DNA from: Nocardiopsis terrae
GTDB taxonomy: Bacteria; Actinomycetota; Actinomycetes; Streptosporangiales; Streptosporangiaceae
Direction of reading: 5' to 3'
DNA: 64,000 nt
NCBI RefSeq assembly: GCF_014651695.1
Contig: NZ_BMXJ01000001.1
Coordinates: forward strand, 784,944-848,943
Shown: piece after piece, positions 1 to 8,795 of the stretch
How the letters are laid out: each line of letters starts with the position of its first letter
Position numbering within the stretch: the first letter of the stretch is position 1
The notes under the pieces: model-generated
What the model saw: the letters and a program-made list of their open reading frames with translations, nothing else
The model's database searches: none
Told to the model about the DNA's origin: nothing
Position numbers and translations under genes: made by a program

Positions 1-2
1 AG

Positions 3-656
3 CTGCGGTCCGGTGCTCTCGACGATCTGGCCGCACGTGGCGTGCCCGTCCTGGTCGAGGAACAGCTCCGGGTGCTTGACGAGTACCACTGCGATGGGCT
101 CGTCCACGGGGGAGAGATCGTCTCCGCCGCGGTGTCCCGGTACTTCGACCCGCCCTTGGATGCGCCCGGAAACCTGCAGGGAAGCCACCTGGTCGCTTCT
201 GGGAGCACTGCCTCCCAACGCATCCTGGAGCTGCACCGGAAGGTGGTACGTGCCCTGCGCCTACGCGACGGCATCACCCATCTGGAGGTGTTCGCAACGC
301 CGGACGGGCACGTGATCGGTGAGGTGACCACCCGACCCGCGGGTCTCGGAGTCCCCCGCATGTGGGAGCACGCCTTCGGACTCAACCTTTGGGAGGGCTT
401 CCTCGGGGCGGTACTCGGGGAGGGAGGGGGCATCTTCAATCGGCCCCACCCGGGGCGGCTCCTCGCCTGGACCCACCTCCCCGACCGGTTCGGGCTGGCC
501 GAAGAAGTCACGGAAACGCCAGGCGTGTTCGAGGTGCTCTCACCCGCGGAGAACGGGTCTCCGAACATTGAGGTGCATTTCACCGCATCGGACGCGAGTA
601 TCGCCGATGAGGTCAACACCGCGCTCCACTCCCTCGCCGACGCGAAGGCGCCGTAG
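3..656 (+). CDS. ATP-grasp domain protein, C-terminal part (cut by window start)
   Basis: The reading frame is open from the first bases, so the true start lies upstream and only about 217 C-terminal residues are visible. The segment HLEVFATPDGHVIGEVTTRP resembles the metal- and ATP-binding end of ATP-grasp ligases: an acidic residue on a strand (HLEVF), then a Glu followed by a small-residue run and an Arg (EVTTRPAG). ATP-grasp enzymes form amide bonds through acyl-phosphate intermediates. Its stop is 59 bases before a second, complete ATP-grasp gene on the same strand, and an MFS exporter follows, which suggests one operon. The substrate cannot be told. The N-terminal lid and nucleotide-binding lobe are outside the window. 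Confidence 0.7.
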   Translation: MRSGALDDLAARGVPVLVEEQLRVLDEYHCDGLVHGGEIVSAAVSRYFDPPLDAPGNLQGSHLVASGSTASQRILELHRKVVRALRLRDGITHLEVFATPDGHVIGEVTTRPAGLGVPRMWEHAFGLNLWEGFLGAVLGEGGGIFNRPHPGRLLAWTHLPDRFGLAEEVTETPGVFEVLSPAENGSPNIEVHFTASDASIADEVNTALHSLADAKAP

Positions 657-715
657 GCGTCGCGATCCTTTCGTTCCCCTCCTCCGTATTCCCGCCAGCT
701 CTCCCGAAGGTTGAC

Positions 716-2023
716 ATGTCCCTGAAGACATCTCCCCACCTCTGCCCCGATTCCGTGACCCACGTGCTCGTCGGCTACAGCAAGAACGTGCTCGACGACC
801 TGGACGCCTTTCTGCCCGAGGAATCCGTGCTGGTCCTTGAGGAACCAGAGGTCATCACTGCCCGCAGGGTGTCGGCGAAGATATCCAGACATCCCAGCGC
901 CGCACTGCTTCTGCCCGCTCCCTGCCAGGACGAGAGCTTTCCTGAGCGGTTCGTGGAAAGTGTCCTCCGCCCCGGGAACGTACGCGCCGTCATCCCCTCC
1001 GTGGAGTACGGGGTCGTGGCCACCGCGGCGCTCGCCGACGCCTGGCGGCTTCCCGGTGCCTCGCTCTCAGCGGCCAGGAACCTACGGGACAAGATCGCGT
1101 TGCGCACCGCGGCGGACCGGGCCGGTATCCCCCAGCCGAGGTGGACCGAGGTGTGCGGACCGGAGGAGGTACGGGGTTTCGCCGACTCCCTGGGGGTTCC
1201 CTGCGTCCTCAAACCGGCGAACCGCCAGGCGAGTCTGGGGGTTCGCTTCCTCGAGGTCGGAGAGGACACGCGGGAGGCGTGGGAGCACACCACGACGGCC
1301 AACGAGGCCTCGATGCGAGCGGACTACGCCAATATTCCGCGGTTCATGGTGGAGGAGCGAGTCGACGGACCGGAGGTCAGCGTCGAGGTACTCGTCGACG
1401 AGGGCACGGTCGGGTTCACCAACGTGACGGCCAAGGCCGTACAGGACTTCCGGTACCCGGTGGAACTGGGGCACACGGTTCCTGCTCTTGTCCCTCGGCA
1501 TGTGATCGCCTCCTTGACCCGGCGAATGGAACAACTCGTCGCGGCGACGGGGTTCCGTTCCGGTGTACTGCACGCCGAGTGGATCCTTGCCGGAGGCGAC
1601 AGCCCCTACCTGGTCGAATGCGCGGGTAGGCCACCCGGTGACCGCATCACCACCCTCATCGACCTCGCCTACGGGGGGTCCCTCCTGCGGGACTTGGTCG
1701 CGCTCCTGGAGGGCGGGTCGGCGTCCGGACCCCGGCGAGCCTGCACGGGGGCGGCCATCCGCTTTCTCAGGGCTTCCCCGGGAGTGGTTGAGGAGATCGA
1801 AGGCGTCGACGGCCTGGGGGCGATGCCGGGCACACATGACTTCCGGGTCAGCGTCACCGAGGGCGACACCGTCCATGACACCACGAGCTCCTGGGACCGC
1901 GTCGGCTACGTGATCGCCACGGGCGGGGACCCGGCCGAGGCCAGCGCCAACGCCGAGCGCGCGGCCGACTCCGTCACCATCCGCGCCCGTCCTTCCGTGG
2001 CGTCGGCCGCGCCCCGGTACTGA
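716..2023 (+). CDS. ATP-grasp ligase
   Basis: This complete 435-residue protein has ATP-grasp architecture. The N-terminal pre-ATP-grasp part is about residues 1-110, and LRDKIALRTAADRAGIPQPR opens the ATP-binding lobe. VPCVLKPANRQASLGVRFLE is the glycine-containing, lysine-bearing strand. FMVEERVDGPEVSVEVLVD is the central strand, and HAEWILAGGDSPYLVECAGRPPGD carries the metal ligands. The layout resembles amino-acid ligases and carbamoyl-phosphate-synthase-like proteins of natural-product loci. It sits between another ATP-grasp gene and an MFS exporter, so a two-step amide or dipeptide assembly followed by export is plausible. The substrate is unknown. A weak AAGG precedes the ATG. Confidence 0.8.
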   Translation: MSLKTSPHLCPDSVTHVLVGYSKNVLDDLDAFLPEESVLVLEEPEVITARRVSAKISRHPSAALLLPAPCQDESFPERFVESVLRPGNVRAVIPSVEYGVVATAALADAWRLPGASLSAARNLRDKIALRTAADRAGIPQPRWTEVCGPEEVRGFADSLGVPCVLKPANRQASLGVRFLEVGEDTREAWEHTTTANEASMRADYANIPRFMVEERVDGPEVSVEVLVDEGTVGFTNVTAKAVQDFRYPVELGHTVPALVPRHVIASLTRRMEQLVAATGFRSGVLHAEWILAGGDSPYLVECAGRPPGDRITTLIDLAYGGSLLRDLVALLEGGSASGPRRACTGAAIRFLRASPGVVEEIEGVDGLGAMPGTHDFRVSVTEGDTVHDTTSSWDRVGYVIATGGDPAEASANAERAADSVTIRARPSVASAAPRY

Positions 2024-2065
2024 CATGGCAGACCGCGCTGAGACACCCACGGCAGGAGACCATCT

Positions 2066-3394
2066 GTGTCCGCCTCCACCTCGGATTCCCCTTCCCCACG
2101 CACCCGACTCCGCCCGGGGCCCTTTCACAACCGCGACTTTCGGTGGTTCTTCACCTCACGCGCCCTTGCGGACACCAGCACCGAGATGGGTGCGATCGCT
2201 GTGCCGCTGCTCGCCATCACACTCCTCCAGGCCTCTCCGGGTCAGGTCGGGGTGCTCGGGGTGCTGTCAACGGCCGCCTTTCTCCTCATCGGACTGCCCG
2301 CCGGGATCTGGGTAGACAGGACACGGCGCCGCTCGATCCTGGTCGTGGGAAACCTGTGCCATGGACTCGTGCTCCTCTCGGTTCCGATGGCTTGGTTCTT
2401 CGGAGTTCTCACTCTCTGGCAGTTGTACGCCTGCGTACTACTGGGAGGAGTGACCACGGTCTTCACGCGGGTGGCCCAGCAGAGCTACCTGCCGTTGCTC
2501 ATCGATCAGCGCGATCTGGTCCGGGCCAACGCGGCGCTGACAAGCGCGTCGTCCACAGCGGGCATCGCCGGGCGCGGTGCGGGCGGGTATCTCGTTCAGG
2601 CCCTTGGCGCGACGCTTGTGGTGTTGTGCAACGCGTTCGCCCTGGTCAGCTCGGCGTTGGCCCTCCTCATGCTCCGTTACCGAGAGCCGCGCCCGGAGCG
2701 AAGGCCGGACGCACGCCTACTCAGGGATATCGGGCATGGGGTCCGTTACGTGGTCACACATCGGCTTCTGCGGCCGATCGCGATGTCGTCGGTCATCACC
2801 AACCTGGGTTTGAACGCCATCATCGTCATGGTGCCGGTGATGGTCGTGACGGAGCTGGGCCTGCCTGAAGGGAGGGTCGGCCTGTTCTTCATGGTGGGAG
2901 GCGTCGGAATCCTCGCGGGTTCGCTGAGCGCACAGATGATCGCTGGTTGGCTCGGGCACGGCCGCTGCCTTTGGATCGTGGGTCTCGGTGTGGGTGCGGG
3001 TACCTTGGCCGTTCCCCTCCTTGACACCGGTCCTCTCTTCTGGGTCGCGTCCGCGGGGTGGGCGCTGAGCCAGTTCGGGATCGGAGTGCACAACGTCGTT
3101 CAGATCAGTCTGCGCCAGCAGATCACGCCCGACCATTTGCTGGGGAGGATGACGGCGACCATGCGCTTCCTGCTCACCGGAAGCTTGGCGATCAGCGCCG
3201 CATGGGCAGGCACCCTCGCGGAGTTCCAAGGGGCCAGGGCCGCGTTGTGGGTCGGTGCCGGGCTGTGCGCGTTCTGCTGGTTACCGCTGTTGCTGTCCCC
3301 TCTGCGGTCGATGCGTGGGGTCCCGGCACATGACACGGAACACGAGGAGGAAGCGGATGGTTTTCGGAGCGCAGAGGTGGATGATCGCAGGTAA
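2066..3394 (+). CDS. MFS transporter (MFS_3 / EntS-like)
   Basis: This 442-residue integral membrane protein has about twelve hydrophobic segments. The conserved loop after helix 2 appears as GIWVDRTRRR (the G-x3-D-R/K-x-G-R/K-R motif of the superfamily). The overall pattern, including SYLPLLIDQRDLVRANAALTS, is that of actinobacterial MFS_3 exporters of the EntS type. The GTG start is chosen because GGAG lies about eight bases upstream; the alternative downstream Met would remove the first helix. It starts 42 bases after the ATP-grasp gene, so it is probably co-transcribed and exports, or gives immunity to, the product of the two ligases. Confidence 0.85.
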   Translation: MSASTSDSPSPRTRLRPGPFHNRDFRWFFTSRALADTSTEMGAIAVPLLAITLLQASPGQVGVLGVLSTAAFLLIGLPAGIWVDRTRRRSILVVGNLCHGLVLLSVPMAWFFGVLTLWQLYACVLLGGVTTVFTRVAQQSYLPLLIDQRDLVRANAALTSASSTAGIAGRGAGGYLVQALGATLVVLCNAFALVSSALALLMLRYREPRPERRPDARLLRDIGHGVRYVVTHRLLRPIAMSSVITNLGLNAIIVMVPVMVVTELGLPEGRVGLFFMVGGVGILAGSLSAQMIAGWLGHGRCLWIVGLGVGAGTLAVPLLDTGPLFWVASAGWALSQFGIGVHNVVQISLRQQITPDHLLGRMTATMRFLLTGSLAISAAWAGTLAEFQGARAALWVGAGLCAFCWLPLLLSPLRSMRGVPAHDTEHEEEADGFRSAEVDDRR

Positions 3395-3592
3395 AGCGGT
3401 TCGATCCCACTATGTGAACATTCCTTAGATAAAGAACCATGCTGCTGTTATTATCTGCGGGCGCTTTGGAACGTATTTGTTCTTCAGTGTCGATGAGCCT
3501 GTCAGTGCTGCCTTGATTCAAGCGAGAAGCGCGACTCCGGGCGTGGTTCCGTCAGGTTCGAATCCCAGCGCCGGGGGAGGAGGTGCCTGATC

Positions 3593-4696
3593 TTGCTGGA
3601 CGACCGCGATGACGTGGGAATGGATACACCTATCGTTCCTGTGTATGAACTGTGCTTGGAGTGCGGGCACTATGACGAGGAGTTACTGGTCAAGCGGCTG
3701 CCAGTAGGTGTGGGCGAGCTCCGAAGGGCCCGTGACGAGCTACTCGGGCTCGGGCTTCTCCGGGGTACGGGCTCGGACGAAAGCCCTCTGCTGCCTGTCA
3801 GTCCCGAAGCCGCAGAGGCGTCCGTCGTCGAAACCCGACTGCAGATTCTGACGGACAGGCGCAACGACCTCGTCAGGGTGAGGGATCAGATCAGGGCTTT
3901 TCGCTCAACTCACCAAAACTTTCTGGAGGCCCATCGGGCCATATCCAACGGGGTTTTGAACGTGGAGGATCCCGAGGAGGTGAAGACCATCGTCCGCTCT
4001 GCCTCCCGCTCCTGCCGCAAGGAAGTCCTCACCATGCAGCCCGGTGGCGGGCGGCCGCCCGCCACCATCGCCGAGGTTCGTGAGGACGATATCTCCCTTG
4101 CCAGGCGGGGGGTGCGAGTCCGGGTCCTGTACCAGCACTCCGCCACCTCTCACTTGGCGACCCAGGCCTACGTTCGAAGTCTGACCGAAGTCGGTGGACA
4201 GGTCCGCACGTCCCCCCAGCTTTTCGGGAGGATGTTCATATTCGACTCTGAACTCGCCGTTGTTGCGCACCCCCGTCGCGATGACTGTCCGCCCGGTGCA
4301 ATGGTGCTGACCGAATCAAGGCTGGTGGATTTCCTCAGATCCGTCTATGAATATGTGTGGGAAGGGGCAGAGTCCTTCCTCCCCTCGTCCTCAAGGGAGA
4401 CCTCCGATGGATTGACTGAGATTCATCGAACCGTCTGTTTGCTCCTGGACCAAGGCCATACCGACGAGGTGGTGGGCAAGAAACTCGGCATGTCCGTCCG
4501 CACCGTTCGTCGCTATGTCGCGGAAATCGTTTCCACCCTCGGTAGCTCCAGCAGGTTCCAAGCAGGGGCGGAGGCCGTGCGTCAGGGTGTCATCAACGAG
4601 CGTTCGGAGCGGACCGAGGTGCAAGCTCCGGATGGTAGGAACACGACCTGGCCCTTCACTGGTGCGGACGGCAGCGAAAGAGGCATATGGACGTAG
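3593..4696 (+). CDS. TrmB-like regulator with C-terminal LuxR-type HTH
   Basis: This 367-residue protein is probably a DNA-binding regulator. Residues about 10-60 look like a TrmB/winged-helix segment with an acidic leader. Residues about 130-250 resemble the PLD-like effector region of TrmB-type proteins (VRVLYQHSA, then GGQVRTSPQLFGRMFIFDSE). The C-terminus VVGKKLGMSVRTVRRYVAEI is a LuxR/GerE-type helix-turn-helix. The TTG start is decided by GGAGGAGGTG ending eight bases upstream; the next Met is nine codons on. It overlaps the following acetyltransferase by ten bases, indicating translational coupling. The 198 bases before it are unusually AT-rich for this genome and probably hold its promoter. 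It may control the ATP-grasp/exporter cluster. Confidence 0.7.
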   Translation: MLDDRDDVGMDTPIVPVYELCLECGHYDEELLVKRLPVGVGELRRARDELLGLGLLRGTGSDESPLLPVSPEAAEASVVETRLQILTDRRNDLVRVRDQIRAFRSTHQNFLEAHRAISNGVLNVEDPEEVKTIVRSASRSCRKEVLTMQPGGGRPPATIAEVREDDISLARRGVRVRVLYQHSATSHLATQAYVRSLTEVGGQVRTSPQLFGRMFIFDSELAVVAHPRRDDCPPGAMVLTESRLVDFLRSVYEYVWEGAESFLPSSSRETSDGLTEIHRTVCLLLDQGHTDEVVGKKLGMSVRTVRRYVAEIVSTLGSSSRFQAGAEAVRQGVINERSERTEVQAPDGRNTTWPFTGADGSERGIWT

Positions 4697-5478
4697 TGGA
4701 AGCGTACGCGAGGAACAACGCCCAGGCATGGAGACACCTCCTGCCGGACCAGATCGAGGAGGCCAGTACTCATCGCGGGTTCGACGTTCTACGAACGAAG
4801 GACCCCCTGGAGACAAGGGTCAACCTCACATGTGCTTCGGCTGAAATCCCGGACCGCGTGTCGGCGTCTCTATCAGCCCCGGGGCGCGTCTACTTGGAGG
4901 ATCCCTTCGGGACGCTTCTGCCCCCAGAAGGATTCAAACGGGTTCGCTGGCCCGTCATGGTGCGTCGAGGACCTGCGCCACAATCCCGTTCGGGCGTTGA
5001 CGTTGTGGCTGTGGGTGACGAGAAGACCCTGGTCATGGTGGAGCGACTTATCGTGGACGGCTTCCCCATGCGGTCCCGTCAACCCCACACACCTCAATGC
5101 GTTCTTCCTGTCGGTCTGCTGGACACGGAGGGATGGCGAGTGTGGCTCGCCCGGGACCAGGGCTTCCCTGCCTCGGCCTGCCTGACCTTCGCCCATGGCG
5201 GCGTGGTTGCTCTCTACTGGTTGGTCACCGCACCGAGTCACCGCTCGCGCGGAATCGCGCGAGCGGTGTTGTCGGTGATTCTGCGCTGGTGCCAGGGGGA
5301 CGACGTCGTCCTTGTCTCGACCGATGAGGGACGTCCCCTCTATGACTCGCTTGGTTTCGTTGAAGTGGGGCGAGGAAGTCTCTACACGAGGAAGAACGCC
5401 GGGCTTTCAGACGATCGCGACCATGGCCCCGGACCGCCACGGGCATCTGTTCCCGGACCGTCTGGACTAGGTCGCTGA
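4687..5478 (+). CDS. GNAT-family N-acetyltransferase
   Basis: The 263-residue protein has its GNAT fold in the C-terminal half. YWLVTAPSHRSRGIARAVLS is motif A with the R/Q-x-x-G-x-G/A acetyl-CoA pyrophosphate loop (here RSRGIA). PLYDSLGFVEVGRGSLYTRK is the typical motif B end, where a Tyr-x-x-x-GF follows. The N-terminal 120 residues are not recognised. The gene overlaps the regulator upstream by ten bases, so it is its partner. An acetyltransferase next to ligases and an exporter could tailor the product or detoxify it. The acceptor substrate is unknown. Confidence 0.75.
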   Translation: MDVVEAYARNNAQAWRHLLPDQIEEASTHRGFDVLRTKDPLETRVNLTCASAEIPDRVSASLSAPGRVYLEDPFGTLLPPEGFKRVRWPVMVRRGPAPQSRSGVDVVAVGDEKTLVMVERLIVDGFPMRSRQPHTPQCVLPVGLLDTEGWRVWLARDQGFPASACLTFAHGGVVALYWLVTAPSHRSRGIARAVLSVILRWCQGDDVVLVSTDEGRPLYDSLGFVEVGRGSLYTRKNAGLSDDRDHGPGPPRASVPGPSGLGR

Positions 5479-5587
5479 AGCCGTGGATGCCGCTCGGACG
5501 CGGGTGTTCACGGCCTGAGAACCCATGTGCAATGAATGTGCAACGCGACCCGGAAGAGGGCTTTTCGACCCCTGCTACAGAAGAAGC

Positions 5588-5613
5588 CGCCCGAGCTGTC
5601 TTCACAGTTCGGG
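5588..5613. terminator. Hairpin after the GNAT gene
   Basis: Eleven-base arms (5588-5598 and 5603-5613) pair around a CTTC loop, with one G-U wobble. There is no clear U-run. It lies 110 bases after the acetyltransferase stop and would serve transcription from either side. Confidence 0.5.
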
Positions 5614-5641
5614 CGCGGGGTTCGGACCAGCACAAAAGCGA

Positions 5642-5670
5642 CCGCCGGGCTGTTTTCACATGCCCGGCGG
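5642..5670 (-). terminator. Hairpin downstream of tRNA-Arg
   Basis: The arms CCGCCGGGC (5642-5650) and GCCCGGCGG (5662-5670) are perfectly complementary around an 11-base loop. They sit 20 bases past the 3' end of the minus-strand tRNA, the expected place for its terminator. Confidence 0.6.
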
Positions 5671-5689
5671 TCGCTCCACTGTCTCAAGG

Positions 5690-5765
5690 TGGTGCACTCG
5701 GGAGGACTCGAACCCCCAACCTTCTGATCCGTAGTCAGATGCTCTATCCATTGAGCTACGAGTGC
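5690..5765 (-). tRNA. tRNA-Arg(ACG)
   Basis: Read on the minus strand, the acceptor stem GCACTCG pairs with CGAGTGC. The D-arm AGCTCAATGGATAGAGC and the T-arm core GGTTCGAGTCC are present. The anticodon loop CTACGGA gives anticodon ACG, which is modified to ICG and reads CGU/CGC/CGA. The discriminator is A, and CCA is encoded in the DNA (5690-5692). The mature body without CCA is 5693-5765, 73 nt. Confidence 0.97.
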
Positions 5766-5914
5766 AGGTCTTCAGTTGTGTGTCGCCCGGTTGAGCTGTG
5801 CTCTCCCTTGCGACGTCTCCGACTCTATCACGGTGTGGGAGTGCCTTCGCGCCATATTCCGGTGTGACGCGGGCCATGCGGACGCCGCCGGGTCCCCGGC
5901 GGCGTCCGGGCTGG

Positions 5915-7165
5915 TCAGGTGGCTTCTTCGACCGAAGCCGCCCACAGTTCGAGGGCGGTGTCGACCTGGTCGGCGTTGACGACGAGCGCCGGGATGAACC
6001 GCACGACGTTTCCGGCGGGGCCGCAGGTCAGGAGCAGGAGCCCGTTCTGGGCGGCGGCCTGCTGGGCGCGCGCGGCGGCGGCGCCGTCGGGGCTGCCGTC
6101 GGGTGTCACGAACTCGTTGGCCCGCATCAGTCCGCGGCCCCGGACGTCACCGATGGCGGGGTGGGCCTCGGCGATCTTGGCCAGGCCCTGCTGGAGGCGT
6201 TCGCCCTGGCGGGCGGCGTTCTCCACCAGGCCCTCCTCCTGGATCACGTCCAGGGTGGCCAGGGCCGCGGCGCAGGAGACGGCGTTGCCGCCGTAGGTGC
6301 CGCCCTGGGAGCCCGGCCATGCCTTCTCCATCACTGAAGCGGGCGCGGCGATGGCGGAGAGCGGGAAACCGCTGGCCAGACCCTTGGCAGTGATGACGAT
6401 GTCGGGGCGCACACCCGAGGGCTCGTGCCCCCAGAAGGTGCCGGTGCGGCCGAAGCCGGTCTGCACCTCGTCCATGACCAGCAGGAACCCGTGCTGGTCG
6501 GCCCGCTCGCGCAGACCCTGGAGGAAGGCGTCGGGGACGGGCACGTAGCCGCCCTCGCCGAGGACGGGCTCGATGAACACGGCGGCGGTGTCCTTGGGGG
6601 AGGTCACCGTGGCGAACTGGTAGTCGAGCTCGCGCAGCGCGTAGTCGACGGCCTCTTCCTCGGTCATGCCGAGCCGGTAGGCGTACGGGAAGGGCGAGAC
6701 CACGACCCCGGGGACGAGCGGGCCGATCCCGGCGCGGATCTTGACCCCGGAGGTGGTCAGCGAGGCGGCGCCCATGGTGCGCCCGTGGAAGGAGCCCTGG
6801 AAGACCACGGCGTTCTGGCGGCCGGTGGCCTGGCGGGCCAGGCGGAGCGCGGCCTCCACGGCCTCACTGCCGGAGTTCACGTAGAACAGCCGGTCGAGCC
6901 CCTCGGGCAGGACCTCGCCGAGCCGCTCGGTGAGTCGGAGCAGGGGGCGGTGCATCACGGTGGTGTACTGGCCGTGGATGAGCGTCGCGACCTGTTCCTG
7001 GGCGGCGGCGACCACCTTCGGGTGGCAGTGTCCGGTACTGGTGACGCCGATCCCTGCGGTGAAGTCCAGGAAGCGACGGCCGTCCTCGTCGTAGATGTGG
7101 ACACCCTCGCCTCGTGCTGCGACGACCGGGGTCGCCTGCTTGAGGGCCGGGGAGAGCTCCGCCAT
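5915..7165 (-). CDS. gabT: 4-aminobutyrate aminotransferase (class III PLP)
   Basis: It transfers the amino group of 4-aminobutyrate, or a similar omega-amino acid, to 2-oxoglutarate, giving succinate semialdehyde. The 416-residue length is normal for the family. The landmarks are NSGSEAVEAALRLAR (cofactor phosphate loop), VVFQGSFHGRT, LLVMDEVQTGFGRTG (Asp to the pyridine nitrogen) and VITAKGLASGFPLSA (the PLP Schiff-base lysine). It is divergent from the gabD homologue, with a shared palindromic operator at 7201-7214. On this strand TTGTCA and TGATAC, 16 bases apart, form a candidate promoter over that operator. Partnering with gabD supports the GABA assignment, although the wider regulon suggests that the omega-amino acid may arise from another compound. 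Confidence 0.88.
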   Translation of the reverse strand: MAELSPALKQATPVVAARGEGVHIYDEDGRRFLDFTAGIGVTSTGHCHPKVVAAAQEQVATLIHGQYTTVMHRPLLRLTERLGEVLPEGLDRLFYVNSGSEAVEAALRLARQATGRQNAVVFQGSFHGRTMGAASLTTSGVKIRAGIGPLVPGVVVSPFPYAYRLGMTEEEAVDYALRELDYQFATVTSPKDTAAVFIEPVLGEGGYVPVPDAFLQGLRERADQHGFLLVMDEVQTGFGRTGTFWGHEPSGVRPDIVITAKGLASGFPLSAIAAPASVMEKAWPGSQGGTYGGNAVSCAAALATLDVIQEEGLVENAARQGERLQQGLAKIAEAHPAIGDVRGRGLMRANEFVTPDGSPDGAAAARAQQAAAQNGLLLLTCGPAGNVVRFIPALVVNADQVDTALELWAASVEEAT

Positions 7166-7200
7166 GCGATGGCCTCAATTCCGTGTATCAGGTTCCGTAG

Positions 7201-7214
7201 GATTGTTGACAATC
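7201..7214. promoter_or_regulatory. GntR-type operator between gabT and gabD
   Basis: GATTGTTGACAATC is a 14-bp near-perfect palindrome and one of three copies of GATTGTYGACAATC in the window (others at 12859 and 12980). It contains the -35-like TTGACA for gabD and, on the other strand, TTGTCA for gabT, so a bound repressor would block both divergent promoters. The FCD-type GntR protein encoded at 9804-10523 is the likely binder (inference). Confidence 0.75.
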
Positions 7215-7324
7215 GACGCTGCTATGGAAACATCCGGGGCGTGGCGGTGTCCAGCGGGCGCACGTCGGGCAGTTCTGACCACAGGCCGCCCATACCGGGG
7301 CGGCCCGTCGACGGAGGAGACAAC

Positions 7325-8788
7325 ATGTCGGATCGCGAAGCACGGGTCGTCGAGCAGGTGGAGAAGAGGCTCTTCCTGGCAGGGAAGTGGCAGGACTCCT
7401 CCTCCGGCGCCACCTTCGGGGTCGAGGACCCCTCGAACCGGAAGGTGCTGTGCGAGATCGCGGACGCGGGCAAGGAGGACGGCCTGCACGCCCTGGACGC
7501 GGCCGCGCGGGCCCAGCCGGAGTGGGCCGGGACCGCGCCCCGCGAGCGTAGCGAGATCCTGTACAGGAGCTACCAGCTGCTCATGGAGCGCCAGGAGGAC
7601 CTGGCGGTCCTCATGACCCTGGAGATGGGCAAGCCGCTCGCCGAGGCGCGCGGCGAGATCGCCTACGCCGCCGAGTTCTTCCGCTGGTTCGCCGAGGAGG
7701 CCGTGCGGATCGAGGGCGGGTTCGCCACCTCACCGGACGGCAAGTCGCGCTTCCTCGTCATGCGCCAGCCGGTCGGCCCCTGCATGCTGATCACCCCCTG
7801 GAACTTCCCCATGGCGATGGGCACCCGCAAGATCGGCCCCGCCATCGCCGCCGGGTGCACGATGATCCTCAAGCCCGCCCAGCAGACCCCCCTGTCCGCG
7901 CTGGCCCTGGCCGGCATCCTCGGTGAGGCAGGCCTCCCCGAGGGCGTGCTGAGCGTCCTGCCCACCACCGACCCCGGCGGGATCACCGAGCCCCTCCTCA
8001 CCGACGGCCGGATCCGCAAGGTCTCCTTCACCGGGTCCACCGCCGTGGGCAGGAAGCTGCTGGAGCAGAGCGCGGGCCAGGTCCTGCGCACCTCCATGGA
8101 ACTGGGCGGGAACGCGCCGTTCCTGGTGTTCGACGACGCCGACCTGGACGCCGCGGTGGACGGGGCGATGCTCGCCAAGATGCGCAACATCGGTGAGGCC
8201 TGCACGGCGGCCAACCGGATCTACGCGCAGTCCGGGATCGCCGAGGAGTTCTCCCGCCGGCTCAGCGAACGCATGGGCGCGCTGCGCCTGGGCCGGGGCC
8301 TGGAGGACGGCACGGACGTGGGCCCGCTCATCGACGAGAAGGCCAGGGACAAGGTCCAGGGTCTGGTGGACGACGCCGTCGAGCGGGGCGCGCGCGTGCT
8401 CGTCGGCGGCGGCCCCGGCGAGGGCCCGGGGCACTTCTACCAGCCGACGGTGCTGGCCGACGTGCCGTTCGCCGCGGAGCTGTCCACCACCGAGATCTTC
8501 GGCCCGGTGGCGCCGGTGCTCTCCTTCGACACCGAGGAGGAGGCGGTCCGGGCCGCCAACGACACCGAGTTCGGCCTGGTCAGCTACCTGTACACCCAGG
8601 ACCTGAACCGGGCGATGCGGGTCAGCGAGGCCCTGGAGACCGGCATGGTCGGCCTGAACCAGGGGGTGGTGTCCAACCCGGCGGCCCCGTTCGGCGGGGT
8701 CAAGCACTCCGGGCTGGGCCGCGAGGGCGGCCGCGTGGGCATCGACGAGTTCCTGGACACCAAGTACGTGGGTATCGGCGGGCTCTGA
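7325..8788 (+). CDS. gabD: Succinate-semialdehyde dehydrogenase (NAD(P)+)
   Basis: It oxidises succinate semialdehyde to succinate with NAD(P)+, the step after GabT. The 487-residue protein has the aldehyde dehydrogenase landmarks. LITPWNFPMAM is the cofactor cleft, and KPAQQTPLSA holds the Lys that binds the adenine ribose. VSFTGSTAVGR is the Rossmann loop. SMELGGNAP carries the general-base Glu, and NIGEACTAANRIY the nucleophilic Cys. EIFGPVAPV closes the domain. The ATG is preceded by GGAGGAGA at good spacing. SSADH usually has GQxC at the active site and here it is GEAC, so another semialdehyde is possible. It is divergent from gabT and shares its operator. Confidence 0.85.
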   Translation: MSDREARVVEQVEKRLFLAGKWQDSSSGATFGVEDPSNRKVLCEIADAGKEDGLHALDAAARAQPEWAGTAPRERSEILYRSYQLLMERQEDLAVLMTLEMGKPLAEARGEIAYAAEFFRWFAEEAVRIEGGFATSPDGKSRFLVMRQPVGPCMLITPWNFPMAMGTRKIGPAIAAGCTMILKPAQQTPLSALALAGILGEAGLPEGVLSVLPTTDPGGITEPLLTDGRIRKVSFTGSTAVGRKLLEQSAGQVLRTSMELGGNAPFLVFDDADLDAAVDGAMLAKMRNIGEACTAANRIYAQSGIAEEFSRRLSERMGALRLGRGLEDGTDVGPLIDEKARDKVQGLVDDAVERGARVLVGGGPGEGPGHFYQPTVLADVPFAAELSTTEIFGPVAPVLSFDTEEEAVRAANDTEFGLVSYLYTQDLNRAMRVSEALETGMVGLNQGVVSNPAAPFGGVKHSGLGREGGRVGIDEFLDTKYVGIGGL

Positions 8789-8795
8789 ATCCCTT

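Noticed and set aside
3438-3515. 25-codon hydrophobic mini-ORF before the TrmB-like regulator
   Set aside because: It has no ribosome-binding site and simple Leu/Ser composition; probably chance in AT-rich promoter DNA.
3550-3575. GGTTCGAATCCC, like a tRNA T-loop, as a possible attachment site or tRNA fragment
   Set aside because: The flanks cannot form a five-base-pair T-stem and no other tRNA parts are present. A second copy with longer identity was not found.
5487-5867. Plus-strand frame over the tRNA-Arg, reading TRTPNLLIRSQMLYPLSY
   Set aside because: This peptide is the usual antisense translation of a tRNA, not a gene.
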